A stretch of 64,000 bases of DNA from Paralvinella palmiformis (GCA_025642065.1 JAODUP010000904.1:62001-126000); one strand, 5' to 3'. Counted from the stretch's first letter, positions 1-29,397 are shown. Program-made: numbers and translations. Notes: generated by a model not told the origin, from the sequence alone.

Positions 1-126
1 ATATTTATTTGCCCTTATTTTAAATATAAGGCATTGTTTTTATGATGTTTTTGGAGGTAGCTCAAACTTTTATACTTCATCTCATTACTTGTTTTTACTG
101 TGTTAATGTTAATTCTGCTGTTTCAG

Positions 127-16896
<16,770 letters not shown>

Positions 16897-17965
16897 AAAG
16901 TTACGGAGGAAGTAAACTTGTTATGATGTTGCAGCTGTTAATGTCGTTTTTGGTTTATGTAAAGAGAACTGTTCACAGTGCTCAATCTCTACTCGAGTTG
17001 ACGCTTTCTTGGTAATGCGCAATATAAAAGTATCTTAATTTATGTGAATGATAATAGATAAGTAGTACTATGTGCTACTTGTCCAGCCTAATGTCAGCTT
17101 GGTATTGCTGAATGTAAAAGAGCCAGTTAGTTTGTAAATAATCTCAGTCTGGGGTTAAAGAGTGTGAAAAGGGCAGGTTCAGTTTGTAAATATGGTATTG
17201 TGGAAGTTGTTGAGGAATGTGCAGTCGTGAAGCTGTGTTTTTGTTGGTGTTAGAAGTATGCAGATAGAGGTTGTATCAGTGAATTATCAACCATTCCTGT
17301 TTATATATGATTACTATATATACACCATGTTAATTTATACCTTGGTCATTGTACAGTGAACAAATTCGTGCATACCAAGTGAAATTGAACACAGTTTTGG
17401 CAGTATTCTTAATTAAAAGGTTTCTGGACAGATGATAGTGTAGAGCCATCAAATTAACACTAGTAGGATGTCAATCAAAAATAAATAAAAACACTCTGAA
17501 ATCGAGTTCAGAATGATAATTCTGACAGTTAGGTCTTCGGGACAAAAAAGGTTCTGATGAAAAATTGTAAAACAATTTCTGTAGATTCGTAAATTTTACT
17601 TTCCGAGCATCAGCACCATTTTGTATTCTGATTATGTTAAATTGTCAACATCGTCGTGAGCTTGTTCCACAGGATTTGAGATTTTTCATTTTTAATTGAC
17701 ATCCCTAGATATAATATTTTAGCCATGTGAAATGATTAGTGAATGGAATGAAAATAAAAAAAAGTGAGTGTCCATTCATAGTTCAGCGGACACTGCAGTA
17801 ACTAGGACATAGTTCAGAGGACACCGTGGTAACTAGGACATAGTTCAGCGGACACCGCAGTAACTAGGACATCATTTGTAAAGATGTTTTCACTTGTATT
17901 CATTGGACTGTGAAGTTGAAGATTGGTTTGCTGGAGACTAGGAATAAAGAATTAAAACCAATATT
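16897..17965 (+). other. Probable COPA 3' UTR
   Basis: Non-coding, AT-rich sequence follows the COPA stop. A canonical AATAAA lies at 17943-17948, so a UTR of about 1.07 kb is likely; the cleavage site is inferred. It includes a 31-bp unit repeated three times (separate entry). An earlier AATAAA-like run near 17480 could give a shorter form. Confidence 0.5.
17778..17871 (+). repeat. 31-bp minisatellite, three copies
   Basis: The unit, beginning ATAGTTCAGCGGACAC, starts at 17778, 17809 and 17840 with exact 31-bp spacing and only a few substitutions. It falls in the presumed COPA 3' UTR just before the polyadenylation signal. Confidence 0.85.
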
Positions 17966-18872
17966 CGTTGTGATTAGTGAAGACACAGTTTAGTAAATAT
18001 TGATTCTCCAACCCTCCCCACCCCCCGATATACTGGAATGGTAAATGTGTGGGTTTAAAAATAGAATTCTTTAACCGAATATCTCATTTTGGAGAGCCAT
18101 CTGTTTTTTTACAAATATTCTTGAATTTGTTTGGACGTTATTCAGGTAGAACGTGAAGTAGGAATGTCTATGTAATGTTCTCCATAATTAATAAGTATTT
18201 ATGACATTAAATGAAGTCTAACTGCATTTATAATAATACAGAGGGTTGATAAAATAACGACTAGATTATTCTTGCACAATTATTTTATCTTCCATTGCAC
18301 AAACAACAAAATACAAACTCTAGCCAATACCTGTGGCATACTGTATAAATCAATCACACCATGCAAGATACCATGACTCGGCAGAATATTACCATGATCA
18401 TTAAAAAGACTGCATTAAGTAAAAAATAAATAACAAAATATGTATTATTAGCTTGTATCAAGTTTTCATTTGGCAGCAGTCACCTGACAATAGAATGACC
18501 CGTCACTAAAACTAATAAACACTTTTACTAACTATAGCACTATTAAAACATCATACAAATCTGTGTGGCAATGAAAAGGTGCTTCGCATTCAATTTCAGA
18601 TAATATTTGTTATTTTGTATCCTCTCGGACCTGTTTTGTTTCCCAAGTTGAATGCTCTGTTCCATGCAAGATTCTTCAGTGTTTTAGAAATACTTAGAAG
18701 GAGTAAACACCTGTTCTTGTGACCAACTGTGTTAAGATACCACCACTGACCTAAAATACTGCTAGAAGTGTTCCTTAATTTAAGTAAACCTTGATCACGA
18801 ACCGAGACTAGTTTAAAAGACCATCTACAGTAGCTTCAAATGTGGTCTTTTAATACTGATTCCACTTGACTC
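17966..18872. other. Gap between convergent genes
   Basis: AT-rich sequence between the COPA polyadenylation signal and the choline-transporter stop codon. It contains a C-rich run near 18010. No ORF or RNA gene is visible. The minus-strand transporter's 3' UTR must lie at its right end; the only nearby minus-strand signal is an ATTAAA at 18849-18854, which is weak evidence. Confidence 0.4.
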
Positions 18873-21800
18873 TCATTTATTTGCTGTACATGTACCATTA
18901 CTTAGATCTGTGCAAGTATCGTCTGTGACACGGTCCTGGGCTAAATCCCGATCTTCGGTCAATGCCACCTCGAATCCAAACGTCGCTTGTCGATGTTTAA
19001 AGCAGTCAAAAATGTCGTACTTCAGTGGAATGTGTCGAAAGACTACAGATGTGAGATAAGACGCTGCAGTGATGAGGAAAAACGTCAATATCACCGTGAA
19101 CGTCCTGAATGGAAATCGCTGTTCATTCATCTCGCTGTCATAACCCGGGTAGTATATGAGGGCTGGAAGTGCAAGATAGGGTTCACCGGCCATGAAGCGC
19201 AGTGAAAACCCAGCCAGGAAACCCAACAATGCACCATACGTGTTGGCTTTGGGTATAAACAACACAGTGACTAACTGTGGGAACATGATGACAAATATGA
19301 TATCCGCTGCCATAATGAACATGCCATAAATGCTGGTGACAAATATCGCCATCAGTGTAGCAATCATACCAACAACAAGTACAGCCAACCTCTGGATCCA
19401 AACCAACTCCCTGTCACTGGCCTACGTAAAAAAAGAAAAAAATGTTTTTAAAATGTTGGCCATCATTTAAAAACAATAAGAAAGTTAATTCACAAAAATC
19501 ACAGCAATAGACCCATTGCATGATGACGTCAAAAACCAAAACAAACCAGGTGCGCTTTGCATTGTGGGATTTATAGGGGGTCCGCTGAGCGATACTGTGA
19601 TAATCCCACCATTTGAACCTTAAACGTCAATGTTCCGGATCTGTTATAATCATGCCAAAAAATAACTCCGCCACACCTAGGATGTATGGCTGATATCCCA
19701 GGTAAACAACCCACAAACTCAGGTGGGTGTCAGATTCCAACCCACAATCTGGCTTGTAATGCACTGCTTTAGCTACTGAAAAACCCAGTTTGTACTTTGG
19801 AGAAAATATTAATAACAGTCCTTTGGTGTGCTAAATATCACCTACTGGAGCACCATGTGATAAACATGTATATTATTATATTTTTTTTAAATCAATAACA
19901 AATACTACTATTTCAATGTTGTATATGTGTTATTCTCAAGTTTAAACACTGCTATGTTGGGTGAATTGCAACAGCAGTTAAACTTACCTTACATCGGAGT
20001 ACCATTTTATAAATATTGTGCGTGAACACCGAAGCAGATGATAAAATGGCACTGTCTATCGATGACATCACAGCTGCAGCCACAGCTGCCAAACCTAAAG
20101 AAATATTGAAATATTAAATGCATTTCTACTTCACTAGAAACATGGTCGTGTATAGAACAGTATACATTTAACACACACGCACATACACACAGTTCCCACA
20201 GGCAAGGAAATATTACTTTCCAGAAAATTTCCAGACCAAAATTACCATTTTCCAGGACAAAATTTACAAGATTTAAATGTAATAAATTAAGATATATGCA
20301 AAAAAGTATACGACGTATTTATTCCATTTATGATTGATTATTGACATTTTTATGGTACAACCTCCTCCTCATCCCTGTAGCCGTCTGATCCACCTTCTTT
20401 TAACTAAATTTTAACTAATATGGATATCAAGATTATGCACTGGTACTCTTTTTCTTCTACAATTTTTCTTTTACAGACATAATGTTTATTCGCTGGCTTT
20501 TTTGTTCTAAGTGGAATTTTTCACAGGGAATATTTTTTTCCCCGAGACATTTTTTCTGGTTTTGCAAAATTCAAGGACATTTCCAGTGAATTTGTTATTT
20601 TCCAGGTTTTCCAGGAACCCTGCACATGGTGAACAGTAAACTTACCAAGAAGGGCAACAGGTCTTGGTGTCAGATATTTAATGGATAATGGCAGTATGAG
20701 AGCCGCTTGGCCCGTCTCTAGGGGGGATACTCTAATTGATGTGTGGTTCCAGTCTATGAACGCAATTTAAATATTATATTTTTATTATATATTTCTAATG
20801 ATAAAATGATGTTCACTAGTACACAAAACACCATAAAAGTGGGTCACTGTTTCATTATCAAGCAGTAAATGGATAAAAGAGAAGATAATCCAAAAAGATA
20901 GGTCACATAATCTCAAAATACATGCAATATTTAATGAGAAAGGATTTAATTTATATTGAAAGGAAAAAATTAGTTTATACTCATTTGAGAAATTACCGGT
21001 GAATATAGCAGAATGCAAATGACAATGTTTATGAGAAAGTGCTTGAAAATATGTCAACAGTATGTAAACAATAAAAATATATTCCTTTAACTGTAGCTAT
21101 AATCACCGACATTTCAATACTGGCAAATCCTGGCCATATTTTACCTGTACTAAGAGATGCTATTCCAATAAATATGGATGGTACAGCTAAAATGAATGCT
21201 CCCAGTCCACCAGCAATTGATAAGACCTGAGCATATTTCGCAGTCTTCACAGATAGCACACGTTGAAAATATGTCTGCCATGGTATTGTACCAAAGGTCT
21301 GAAATGGAGGAGAACAAGCATTAAAAATACACGTTGTTAAGCTTTTCAAATTGTATAATCATATAAATTGTATTTGAAATGATGCACATTGAAACAAATC
21401 TTACTCAGGACTCGTAAGAAAACATCTAAATAAGCTCAAAGTAAGCTGACAGTGATTAGATTATAAAATAAAATGATTGTTTATAGTATTGTTGACTAGA
21501 GTCAGCTGATATGTCAACTAGAATCAAGAAGCAAACCGAGACTTAGATTTTATTAGAAACTCAGAACAATTCAATACTTTCAGATGGTTAAATAGTCATC
21601 AACTGATTTCAACTTCCAAACAGTTTAGTGTTTAAACAAATATTTTTCATAATTTTCTGAGTTTTGATGAATTTCTTTTTTTGATTATTTAGTCTGTTCA
21701 CTAATAAAATACTAAACACTAAGTTTTTATTAGTAGTGATGGACATGTTAATTGTTTCATGAAATGCTATTTGTGTATAAACAAATTTAAATCAAGCTTT

Positions 21801-24800
21801 ACTCTGAATCCGACTTCAACCACTTCTCGGGACCAGAGGCCTAACTTGTCACTTATCGTGAACGACTTTTTACAAAAGACTGGAACAACAACTGACTATA
21901 TCAGTATATGTCGTCATGTCACAACAATGATCATTGCCCGTTATAAATTGTGGTTCAAAATTTCCACCCAAACAAAACTATGCTAATGACAGCTTTCTTG
22001 TACTAAGGCTGGCCGCAAGTTAAGGCCACTAATCACTGACACAAAACCTGACCTTAACCATGGTGTTTTTAGTTCAGTGTCTGATGTTCTGTCACTCAGC
22101 TATGTCACCTACCTCATAATAAAAGTAGGTGGTACGAATAGATTAACAGTAAAAGAAACTAAAAAATTTAAAATACAATAAAAACAAAAAAGATTAAAGA
22201 ATGTACATGTATATACAATAAACTATTTACCCCAAAAGGCATTACATTTGGTTTATGTCAAAAACTAGGTTATGTCATGGCTTTTGTAACCAATTAATGA
22301 CGTAGCGCAGAGTATAACATTATCATATTCAAATCCCAATTAACCAATTAGAAGTTTGCACAATTTCTTTGAGAATCCATATGCCCAGGTTAACTAACCT
22401 ATAAATAAGTTTCTTGGCAAAATGATCAACAAACAAGTCTGGGGATCATGAATTTTGCTTAACATATATAGACTGTTTGCATTCCCAACAAAAATTCGCT
22501 GTTCATAACGTTTGGTGTAGCAGAGTCCACACCTAAAGCACACACTCACAGGTCAAACACCAATAAAATTAATTGACCAGACTAAAGCTGTTTATAGGTA
22601 GATGAAACATCCCATCGACTTAAGAGAAATCTCGTATCTAGGAAAGAAGCAGTGCTTCAAGAGATTGTTTATTAAATAAAACTAACTGTAAAGTTAACTG
22701 GTCAATCCTGTTTATTTTCAATTGATGCTCTATTCTTTGGCAATTACTTTGACTTTATTTACTCTAGACAAGCTGAATGTATGTATGTAATAATTACTTG
22801 ATGTGTAGGGAGATAAAGCTATTAAACAAAAGGCGTACATTAAGTGATTACACGTCATGTCAGCTAATGACAGGATATTAGGTTATTATTAGTATTATAC
22901 CAAAACATCATACCATGGCAATAAGCAGATCAATCCAGATGGCTACAGATGAGATCTGGATATTTCCCAACCAGAGATCAGAGTTCATCTCAATAGAAGA
23001 CACTGCAGGGTGTGTGAACACAAAGGGAACAGCCAGAACCTGGTAGAGGGGGGGAAATACCAGAGACAGCAGTTCGTCTTTGGAAAAAATACCGGTTATG
23101 GATACACTTTTGTGCTACTGAGACGAGGTAGTGTTCAGATAATAACACTATAGTTATGGTATGTGCATGACTTATGTTAATTAAGGCATTGTTCTAAGCG
23201 AATGCATGCATTAATGTGCAAGTGTGTGCATGTGTCTATGTACAGATGGACCAGAGTACTAACCAGGCCCACCATGATGAAGACTAACTGTATGACATCA
23301 GTATAAGCCACTGAGATAACTTGACCAAACATCGTGTATAACACAGCAACACTCGCCGATGTCACCATGGCCAATGTAACATTGAGATTTATCACCACAC
23401 TGAGGCTAGTACCTGGAACAACAATATACAAAATACTGTAGCCATATTGTTCTAGCAGCTGTCGTTCAGAAATTATTGATTTCATTTTCAATTTCCAGGA
23501 ATAGCAACCAGCATGTGCTGCCAAATGATGGGCACTCATATCTCTTGGTAAAATTCTAAATGTAACATGCAACTATAACATGGTACTATAACACATGTGT
23601 CAAGACACATACACAAACACACACAGACCATAGGATTAAATGTGCCAAAATGTCATATACTGCTGTCCCCTTTTTGGTACAAGAAGCAGTAGGATATAAT
23701 AGACCAATTCTAAACCCCTAACTCATGTATGTATAGATTTGTGTATGTTTAAATTTATGAATGTATAGATTTCTAGAGGTGTAGATTTTATGGCTGTTTT
23801 GGTTTTTGTGCTCTGAGTCAATATTACTTCTTGTCACACACACACACAGTCAGAATCCATTAATCTGGACATTGTTTATCCAACAAATCCACCTTCAGAC
23901 ACATTATTTAGCCAAATTATAAATGACTCTTTAATCCGACAAAATTGTGTTTCATGTTCCAACTCCGACACTTTATTTCGCCAACAGAATGTGACTTTTC
24001 AATGTAAAATTACCTCGATAATCCGACAACACAAAAATATTGCTAACTATTACCGCTAGTCCAGTCATGCAAGACACACCGACATGTTGTCAGTAATGGT
24101 TAATTAACCCACCCACCCATGATAATTGCTATATGGTAACCAATTAAAAATGTCCTTGACTATACACACGATGCTTCCATTGCCTGTGGTTATCTTGTAG
24201 TCAATCATAATCATTCAGGGCTAATGATTGTGTTTGTTAACACAAATGTTTGATCTTTCCAATGAGCAGATCATGAGTTAATCTGATGGACAAAGTGACA
24301 TGAGAATTTCTATATAATGTCTGTAATTAACAGCCATCAAAATGATCAATTGCTTCAATGCCATTCCTTACGATTGTGCATGGTTATTGCTTTTGGGTTT
24401 AAACACGGAGGTAAAAGTTACTTGCTATTAGATTCACTTCTATCACTGTAAAAATAATAACAGAGCAATATGTCAAGTCCAGTGAGAAAATGCTGTCATG
24501 TTGATATTTGTGCTGCCCAGAAGCATAACATCTAACTAATTCCGCTAAACAGACTTTTATGTTGGATTTTTATTCTGGTCATTTATTGTCATAATTTTTG
24601 AAAATAAATAAATACACCACAAGATTATAAGTGTCGCTGTGGTTCCAATGGATGTTGCATATTATTTTTGTTACATACAACGGCATATCTTTACAATCTA
24701 AAAATGTGTGACACAGACTACCGCTATGTCATGGACTCGATATTCCAACATTTGTGTTTATCCAACATATTATCATGTGACAAACCTTGTCGGATTAATG

Positions 24801-24808
24801 GATTCTGA

Positions 24809-24852
<44 letters not shown>

Positions 24853-27325
24853 ACACACACATACACACAGAGAGAGAGACATACACACACATACAATAAA
24901 TGTATATATGTGCTAACCCTACAAATGCATTTGCGCAGGGGATGCACAATAAATATGTGGAATAAATAAATAAAAATATGTATATACCTAGAGCAGCAAG
25001 TACTGAGGCAGACCAGAAAATATCACCACATATCCCAGCCATATAAAGCAACGCAACCATCACATTGCCATACTTCTGCTGGAATGGGTCATACATGGTT
25101 AGATAATGCTGATCATGCATGCGTCGAGCAAACACGAGGCCACCTAGTGAGTGATAGAATATACATAGCAATCTGGATAAGATCACATTAGAAGACTCCT
25201 GACAGAGCTATCAGATAAATAATAATTGCGTGTAATTGGATATAAGTCAAAATTCACTTGTGACATATTTTCAAACCTTTCAGCAATCACTTTGTTAAAC
25301 CTACACTGCTGTACTTAGAGAAATGGTACTCAGATAGAACATCCAACAGTACACTACCAATAGACTTTAGCTAGAGAGTTGTCTGGTTGTCCTCTAGATT
25401 ATGGCACCAATTTATTTCAGTTGTATAAACAACTAACATTCGCAAATGCAAATTTTCAAATGTTTTCCAAGGGAAGACCTGACCTTTGACCTATATACCA
25501 TTATCAATATTAATTTGGGATGACCACTATTACGATTCTGGCTAAATCCATATTGTTTATGGTCAAGGTCTAATTTTTTGGCTAAAAGCCTGACATTTAT
25601 CTAAGTTAAGGGAGTGTCTAGTACATTGAAGGGCCCTATATAGAAGCCAGATCGAGCTTATTTATTGTATCCGTCCTGACAACAAACCAATAAAAATTGA
25701 CGTTTTTCTCCAAAACAGTGTTTATGTTAACAGAAATTCCACGACACCAAATTAATTTGCATATATACAGGATCCACATGATCACATGACCTATGACGAC
25801 ATTTCAAGGTGAGTTTAAATATGTTCATAATTCTACTATATATACATTCTCCCATATAAAGTGCTTTAATTTTAAATGGTCTGTGTTTCTGCACTGCATC
25901 AGGGACTTCACCATAACAGTCTTAACTAGTTTTATTTTGGGACATCAAAATTCCAAACTGCATAGAAACATAAACAAGATGCATTCATCTGGAACAGGGT
26001 GATAGTTAGATAGATCATCCAAATAAACAAACATGGATTGACAGAGGGGACAATAATTTACTTCAATTGTTTTGTGATAAACGTGATGCATAAACATTAT
26101 TTTTTTTGGTGAGTATGATCTCAGCATAACAAATAAATTGATTGGACAAAGATTCTGCATATGTCCCTTAAATGTCCGGCTGATGACTTATGATCATTAT
26201 CCCACATATAATGGCGATCTTCAAAGATAGTCTATTAAAGAATTCTGGTCCAGTTTGTGTAATATTAAAAATGCCCCGACAAAGCTGACTCTAAATCAGA
26301 ATGGTTTGATCTGAGAAATGTTCGTGAATCCTGAAGATTTCTAGTGATGCAATTTGATTCAATTCACGACAGCTGCATGAACTTGAAAGGTGTAGTAATG
26401 TTGATGGTAAGATAATTTGCATATATTGTAACAAATACTAGAAAATATGATCATATCATCCCAATTCTTCAAAAACTACATTGGCTACCTATTATACATT
26501 TCAAAATTTTGTTAATAACTTTTAAATCTATTAATGAAATGGCGCCAAAATACCTGTGTGAACTGGTGTCCATTAGAAAGTCATCCCGAAAACTCAGGTC
26601 ATCCAGTCAGATACTATTGCAGATACAAGTGTCTCGGCTCAAGTCATATGGTGATTGTGTGTTTAGTTTTGTGGAATAGATATTAGAAATGTGTCGTCTA
26701 TTGAAAATTTAAATCTCTTCTAAAAACACACATATTTAAGGTCACTTTCACAGATAAATAATTATTATCTTTGAAATCATTACAGGGTTCTTACAGACAT
26801 TATTTGGGGTATTATTATATTACATATTATTTGTACAGTGCCTTTGAATGTCTCCTGCTAGTAAGGGCGCTTTATTAAATATACATTACTATCATTATCA
26901 TCAATTGATGATTACCTATAGTTAATCCAGCACATATTCCAAATGGAGCTAGTGTCCAAGCTAAGCCAGCCGTGGCTATGGACTCGGCTGTTCCATTAAT
27001 ATAACCACCACCCACAGTCGTAGCTGTTTGGAGAAATAAAACACACCATCATTCTTGTGGCGCAGGAAGAAGTCATCCTGGAAATACAGCACACATCTGG
27101 TTAAGTCAATAACAACAAAGCTATCATAATACACTGCTAGGTACCCGTCATGGTAAAAATGCCAACAATATTTCCAAGTTTACGCCCTGCCACGAGTGAC
27201 GCCTCGTGACTTTCTGCTGCATTGTGTAATACGTTCTTCTTGTACCAACGTGTGGCTAGCACTCCCGTAATGAGGATTGCTGCGTAGAACACAAGCAGTA
27301 AGAGCAGGCCAGCAACGTCAATCAT
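18873..27325 (-). CDS. SLC5A7: High-affinity choline transporter 1-like, complete, 9 exons
   Basis: A sodium/solute symporter (SLC5 family) that in animals takes up choline at cholinergic nerve endings for acetylcholine synthesis; it is a plasma-membrane protein with 13 helices. Minus-strand exons: 27325-27145 (ATG), 27023-26916, 25143-24988, 23412-23264, 23039-22914, 21298-21145, 20753-20646, 20094-19988, 19421-18873 (TAA). All splice phases agree and give 545 residues (human CHT1 has 580). Motifs shared with CHT1 include GGRxxGxxVGxFTMT-like residues near 45-60, GGGYINGTAE near 65, DPFQQKYG, SVAYTDVIQLVFI, PWQTYFQRVLS, AAVMSSIDSAILSSASVF around 335-355, FPQLVTVLF, and GEPYLALPALIYYPGY before the last helix. 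The C-terminal tail is short. Members of this family also occur as invertebrate paralogues of unproven substrate, so choline is inferred from family membership. Confidence 0.93.
19507..19668 (+). repeat. Solo arm of the foldback repeat, in a choline-transporter intron
   Basis: About 160 bp here match the left arm at 5001-5150 almost base for base, starting CAATAGACCCATTGCATGA and ending in CATGCCAAAAAATAAC. There is no opposite arm nearby. It sits in intron 8 of the transporter. Confidence 0.88.
23847..24811. mobile_element. TIR DNA element (pogo/Tc1-like MITE)
   Basis: Left end CAGTCAGAATCCATTAATC at 23847 and its inverted copy ending at 24811 form terminal repeats of about 24 bp. The right end abuts a (TA)n run and the left end a (CA)n run. 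TA targeting fits Tc1/mariner/pogo transposons. The interior of about 915 bp has no transposase ORF. It lies in choline-transporter intron 3. Confidence 0.78.
24812..24888. repeat. Compound (TA)n/(CA)n microsatellite
   Basis: TA run from 24812 to about 24849, followed by CA- and GA-rich short repeats, directly beside the TIR element's right end. Confidence 0.9.
26425..26893 (+). mobile_element. LINE 3' end (RT C-terminus plus 3' UTR)
   Basis: The + strand encodes broken LINE tail motifs: KYDHIIPILQKLHWLPI, SINEMAPKYLCELV, KLRSSSQ. A 3' UTR follows, ending GTAAGGGCGCTTTATTAAAT near 26880. The same 3' end recurs inverted at 46826-47050 and partly at 59560-59870. It sits antisense in choline-transporter intron 2. 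Confidence 0.8.
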
Positions 27326-27365
27326 TAGTGGCTCAGAATCAATATTGTTGCTTTAGTCCGATAAT

Positions 27366-27548
27366 CCTGAAATAGACAGTTTGCAGTACTAATTGATCGA
27401 CAACATAGATGTGGTAAATTTACGAAGAAATTTCATGCTGTATTTTTAAATGAAATGAATGTCTACTCACTCATAGATGCTGCTCAGACGGTCTATCTTC
27501 ATCTGATTAGCTTTCATGTTAAGCTTTTAATTGAGCATATTGTGACTC
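27366..27548 (-). other. Possible 5' UTR exons of the choline transporter
   Basis: On the minus strand a CTGTCTATTTCAG acceptor sits at 27367-27379, about 40 bases before the ATG, suggesting the coding exon begins at 27366 with untranslated sequence. Further upstream, 27548-27471 is bounded by a TTTTAG acceptor and a GTGAGT donor and could be a 78-base untranslated exon. It contains short upstream reading frames. This is inferred from splice-like signals only; no transcript is available. Confidence 0.3.
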
Positions 27549-27549
27549 C

Positions 27550-27811
27550 TAAAATAAATAAATCATTACGACGTGTGGGATTTTTCTTTAAACAACACGT
27601 AAAATAAAGTAACACAGAAGCTGGTGTTGGAATTTTCAAATAGTGCTGTTAAAAGACAATTGTCACACAAATATTTATATATTAATAATGGCAATCATTT
27701 TTTTACATTCCACAAAACAGATTATAAATGTAGAAACATTGAAGCCACAGATTTAATAACAATCAGTTCCCTTTTCAACTTCATCATCTAGTTGAAATGG
27801 ATAACATTATA
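27550..27811. other. Intergenic, no feature seen
   Basis: AT-rich sequence between the presumed transporter 5' end and the next TIR element. It may include the transporter promoter, but no TATA box or other clear motif stands out. Confidence 0.3.
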
Positions 27812-28779
27812 CTGTAGGTCCCGGCCATTAAGCCGAGGATGGTTTTCAGGCCTAAAATATCACGATTTATGATATTACTGTCCAATAAGCCGACCTAAAA
27901 ATCTGAACATTTCCCTGCAGTATTTCGAGGTGAAATTTTGAACACAGAAAATAATTTTGTTTTCATAATTCGTTATTCATACCAATGTCACATGTGTTTT
28001 GATACTCATACTGTCAATAGATCAAGGCAAATTATAACCATCGTTTACACAAACTGTTAGCGTATACGTAGGACCTCAAACTTAAATTAAAGTCCTGATT
28101 AAACATTCAATGAACCGTAAATGAAGTCAATGACTTAGAAGTAATTAAACATATTGTCTACTGAGCCTTTGATGTTACGTTTTGGTCACTAACGTGGTAA
28201 TAACCAAGACGATGTTAATTACTGGTATATGAGTTCAGTTAGTAACTAACTCTCTATTAAAAATAAATTAATTAATCAGTAATTATCCTGTTATTAGTAT
28301 AAATATGGCCAGACAGAATATGTATATGGGGGCACCCTAATGTCTATGCTGCCAAACGAATGAGATACGACGCTCTTGGGTATGGGATGTCTTAGGTACA
28401 AGTTGTCTTGTTACCGACGCTGCATTCGTGAAATGCGCTACTGAGTCGAACAACATTCATCCATAATTACAAAAACAGATAATTTCACATATAAATATTG
28501 ATTTTCATTATAAAGGTATGTATAATTATCATCAACTTGTTTCACTTCTATTTTCACTCCTTGACTGCATGAGTTTAAATCAAAATGACGATTGATGTAT
28601 GTTTGCATCTAGATCTAGACTAAGTCACCATCGTCTAGACGGCTGCTAACACACTGAAAATATTTTTCCCGATAACTGGATTTCTTGACACTGAAATAGC
28701 AATGGCCATTAAGCCGACCCCCCAAAATAAGGGTCAAAATGGTGACACAAAGTCTCGGCTTAATGGCTGGGACCTACGG
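27812..28779. mobile_element. TIR DNA element, 968 bp, TA target site
   Basis: Terminal inverted repeats of 26 bp: C(T/C)GTAGGTCCC(G/A)GCCA continuing into TTAAGCCGAG, at 27812-27837 and 28754-28779, with two mismatches. TA dinucleotides flank both ends (27810-27811 and 28780-28781). Subterminal AATAAGCCGACC and ATTAAGCCGACC motifs repeat near 27893 and 28705. No transposase is encoded, so it is a non-autonomous Tc1/mariner-superfamily type by inference. Confidence 0.82.
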
Positions 28780-28796
28780 TATGTGAATCACCCCCT

Positions 28797-28955
28797 CTAT
28801 GCTGGTACCTTGCAGATGGTGAGGGGCTTGTGTGTCTCAAGGATTCTGAAAGCTATGCCGACTGGTGCTAAGTTCCCGGCAGGTTCAACAAAGCTGGCCA
28901 GGTCCCAGAGGAGTGACATGACGAAACCAATCACCTGGTCCTCCAGGTTGGTCAT
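28797..28955 (-). CDS. Small repeat-associated ORF, 52 aa, unknown
   Basis: An ATG at 28955 opens an uninterrupted frame beginning MTNLEDQVIGFVMSLLWDLA, followed by a VEPAGNLAPVGIAFRILETH segment, and ending at TAG 28797-28799. It has coding-like composition and much higher GC than its surroundings. A possible donor (AAG|GTACCA) lies near its end. I suspect a fragment of a dispersed mobile element but cannot name it. It begins 16 bases beyond the right TA of the TIR element. Confidence 0.3.
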   Translation of the reverse strand: MTNLEDQVIGFVMSLLWDLASFVEPAGNLAPVGIAFRILETHKPLTICKVPA

Positions 28956-29397
28956 GGGGCCAACAACCTGTTGCGGAAACTACTACAATAATTACAATGA
29001 CCACAAGGGGCCCCACAGGGGACTTGAGCCACACACTTGCATGAATGATAAATTCTACAGCTGAAAACAAGTCTGTGAGGAGGGTGGCTTTTATTTAACT
29101 TGTTGTTGTTAATGGTTTGGGAAGAGGACTGTAATCTATTTTTTAGGTATATTAATTATATTATGACAATTAGCGGTGTTTTATTTTTAATGGACAAGTG
29201 GTGGACTTTATCATTTTGCACCATCTTGAAGATTCCATACAACTGTTTATTTCATAAATGCTCCCAGTAATTGTTTAATCATTTGTTGACTTAAACATAA
29301 ATATTACCTCGGTGTTTGTGTAGAAAATAAAAAGTTTCTGCAAAATTGCACATATTATTATTATTAATTACAAACCGAAAATTCTATGAATCTGGGT

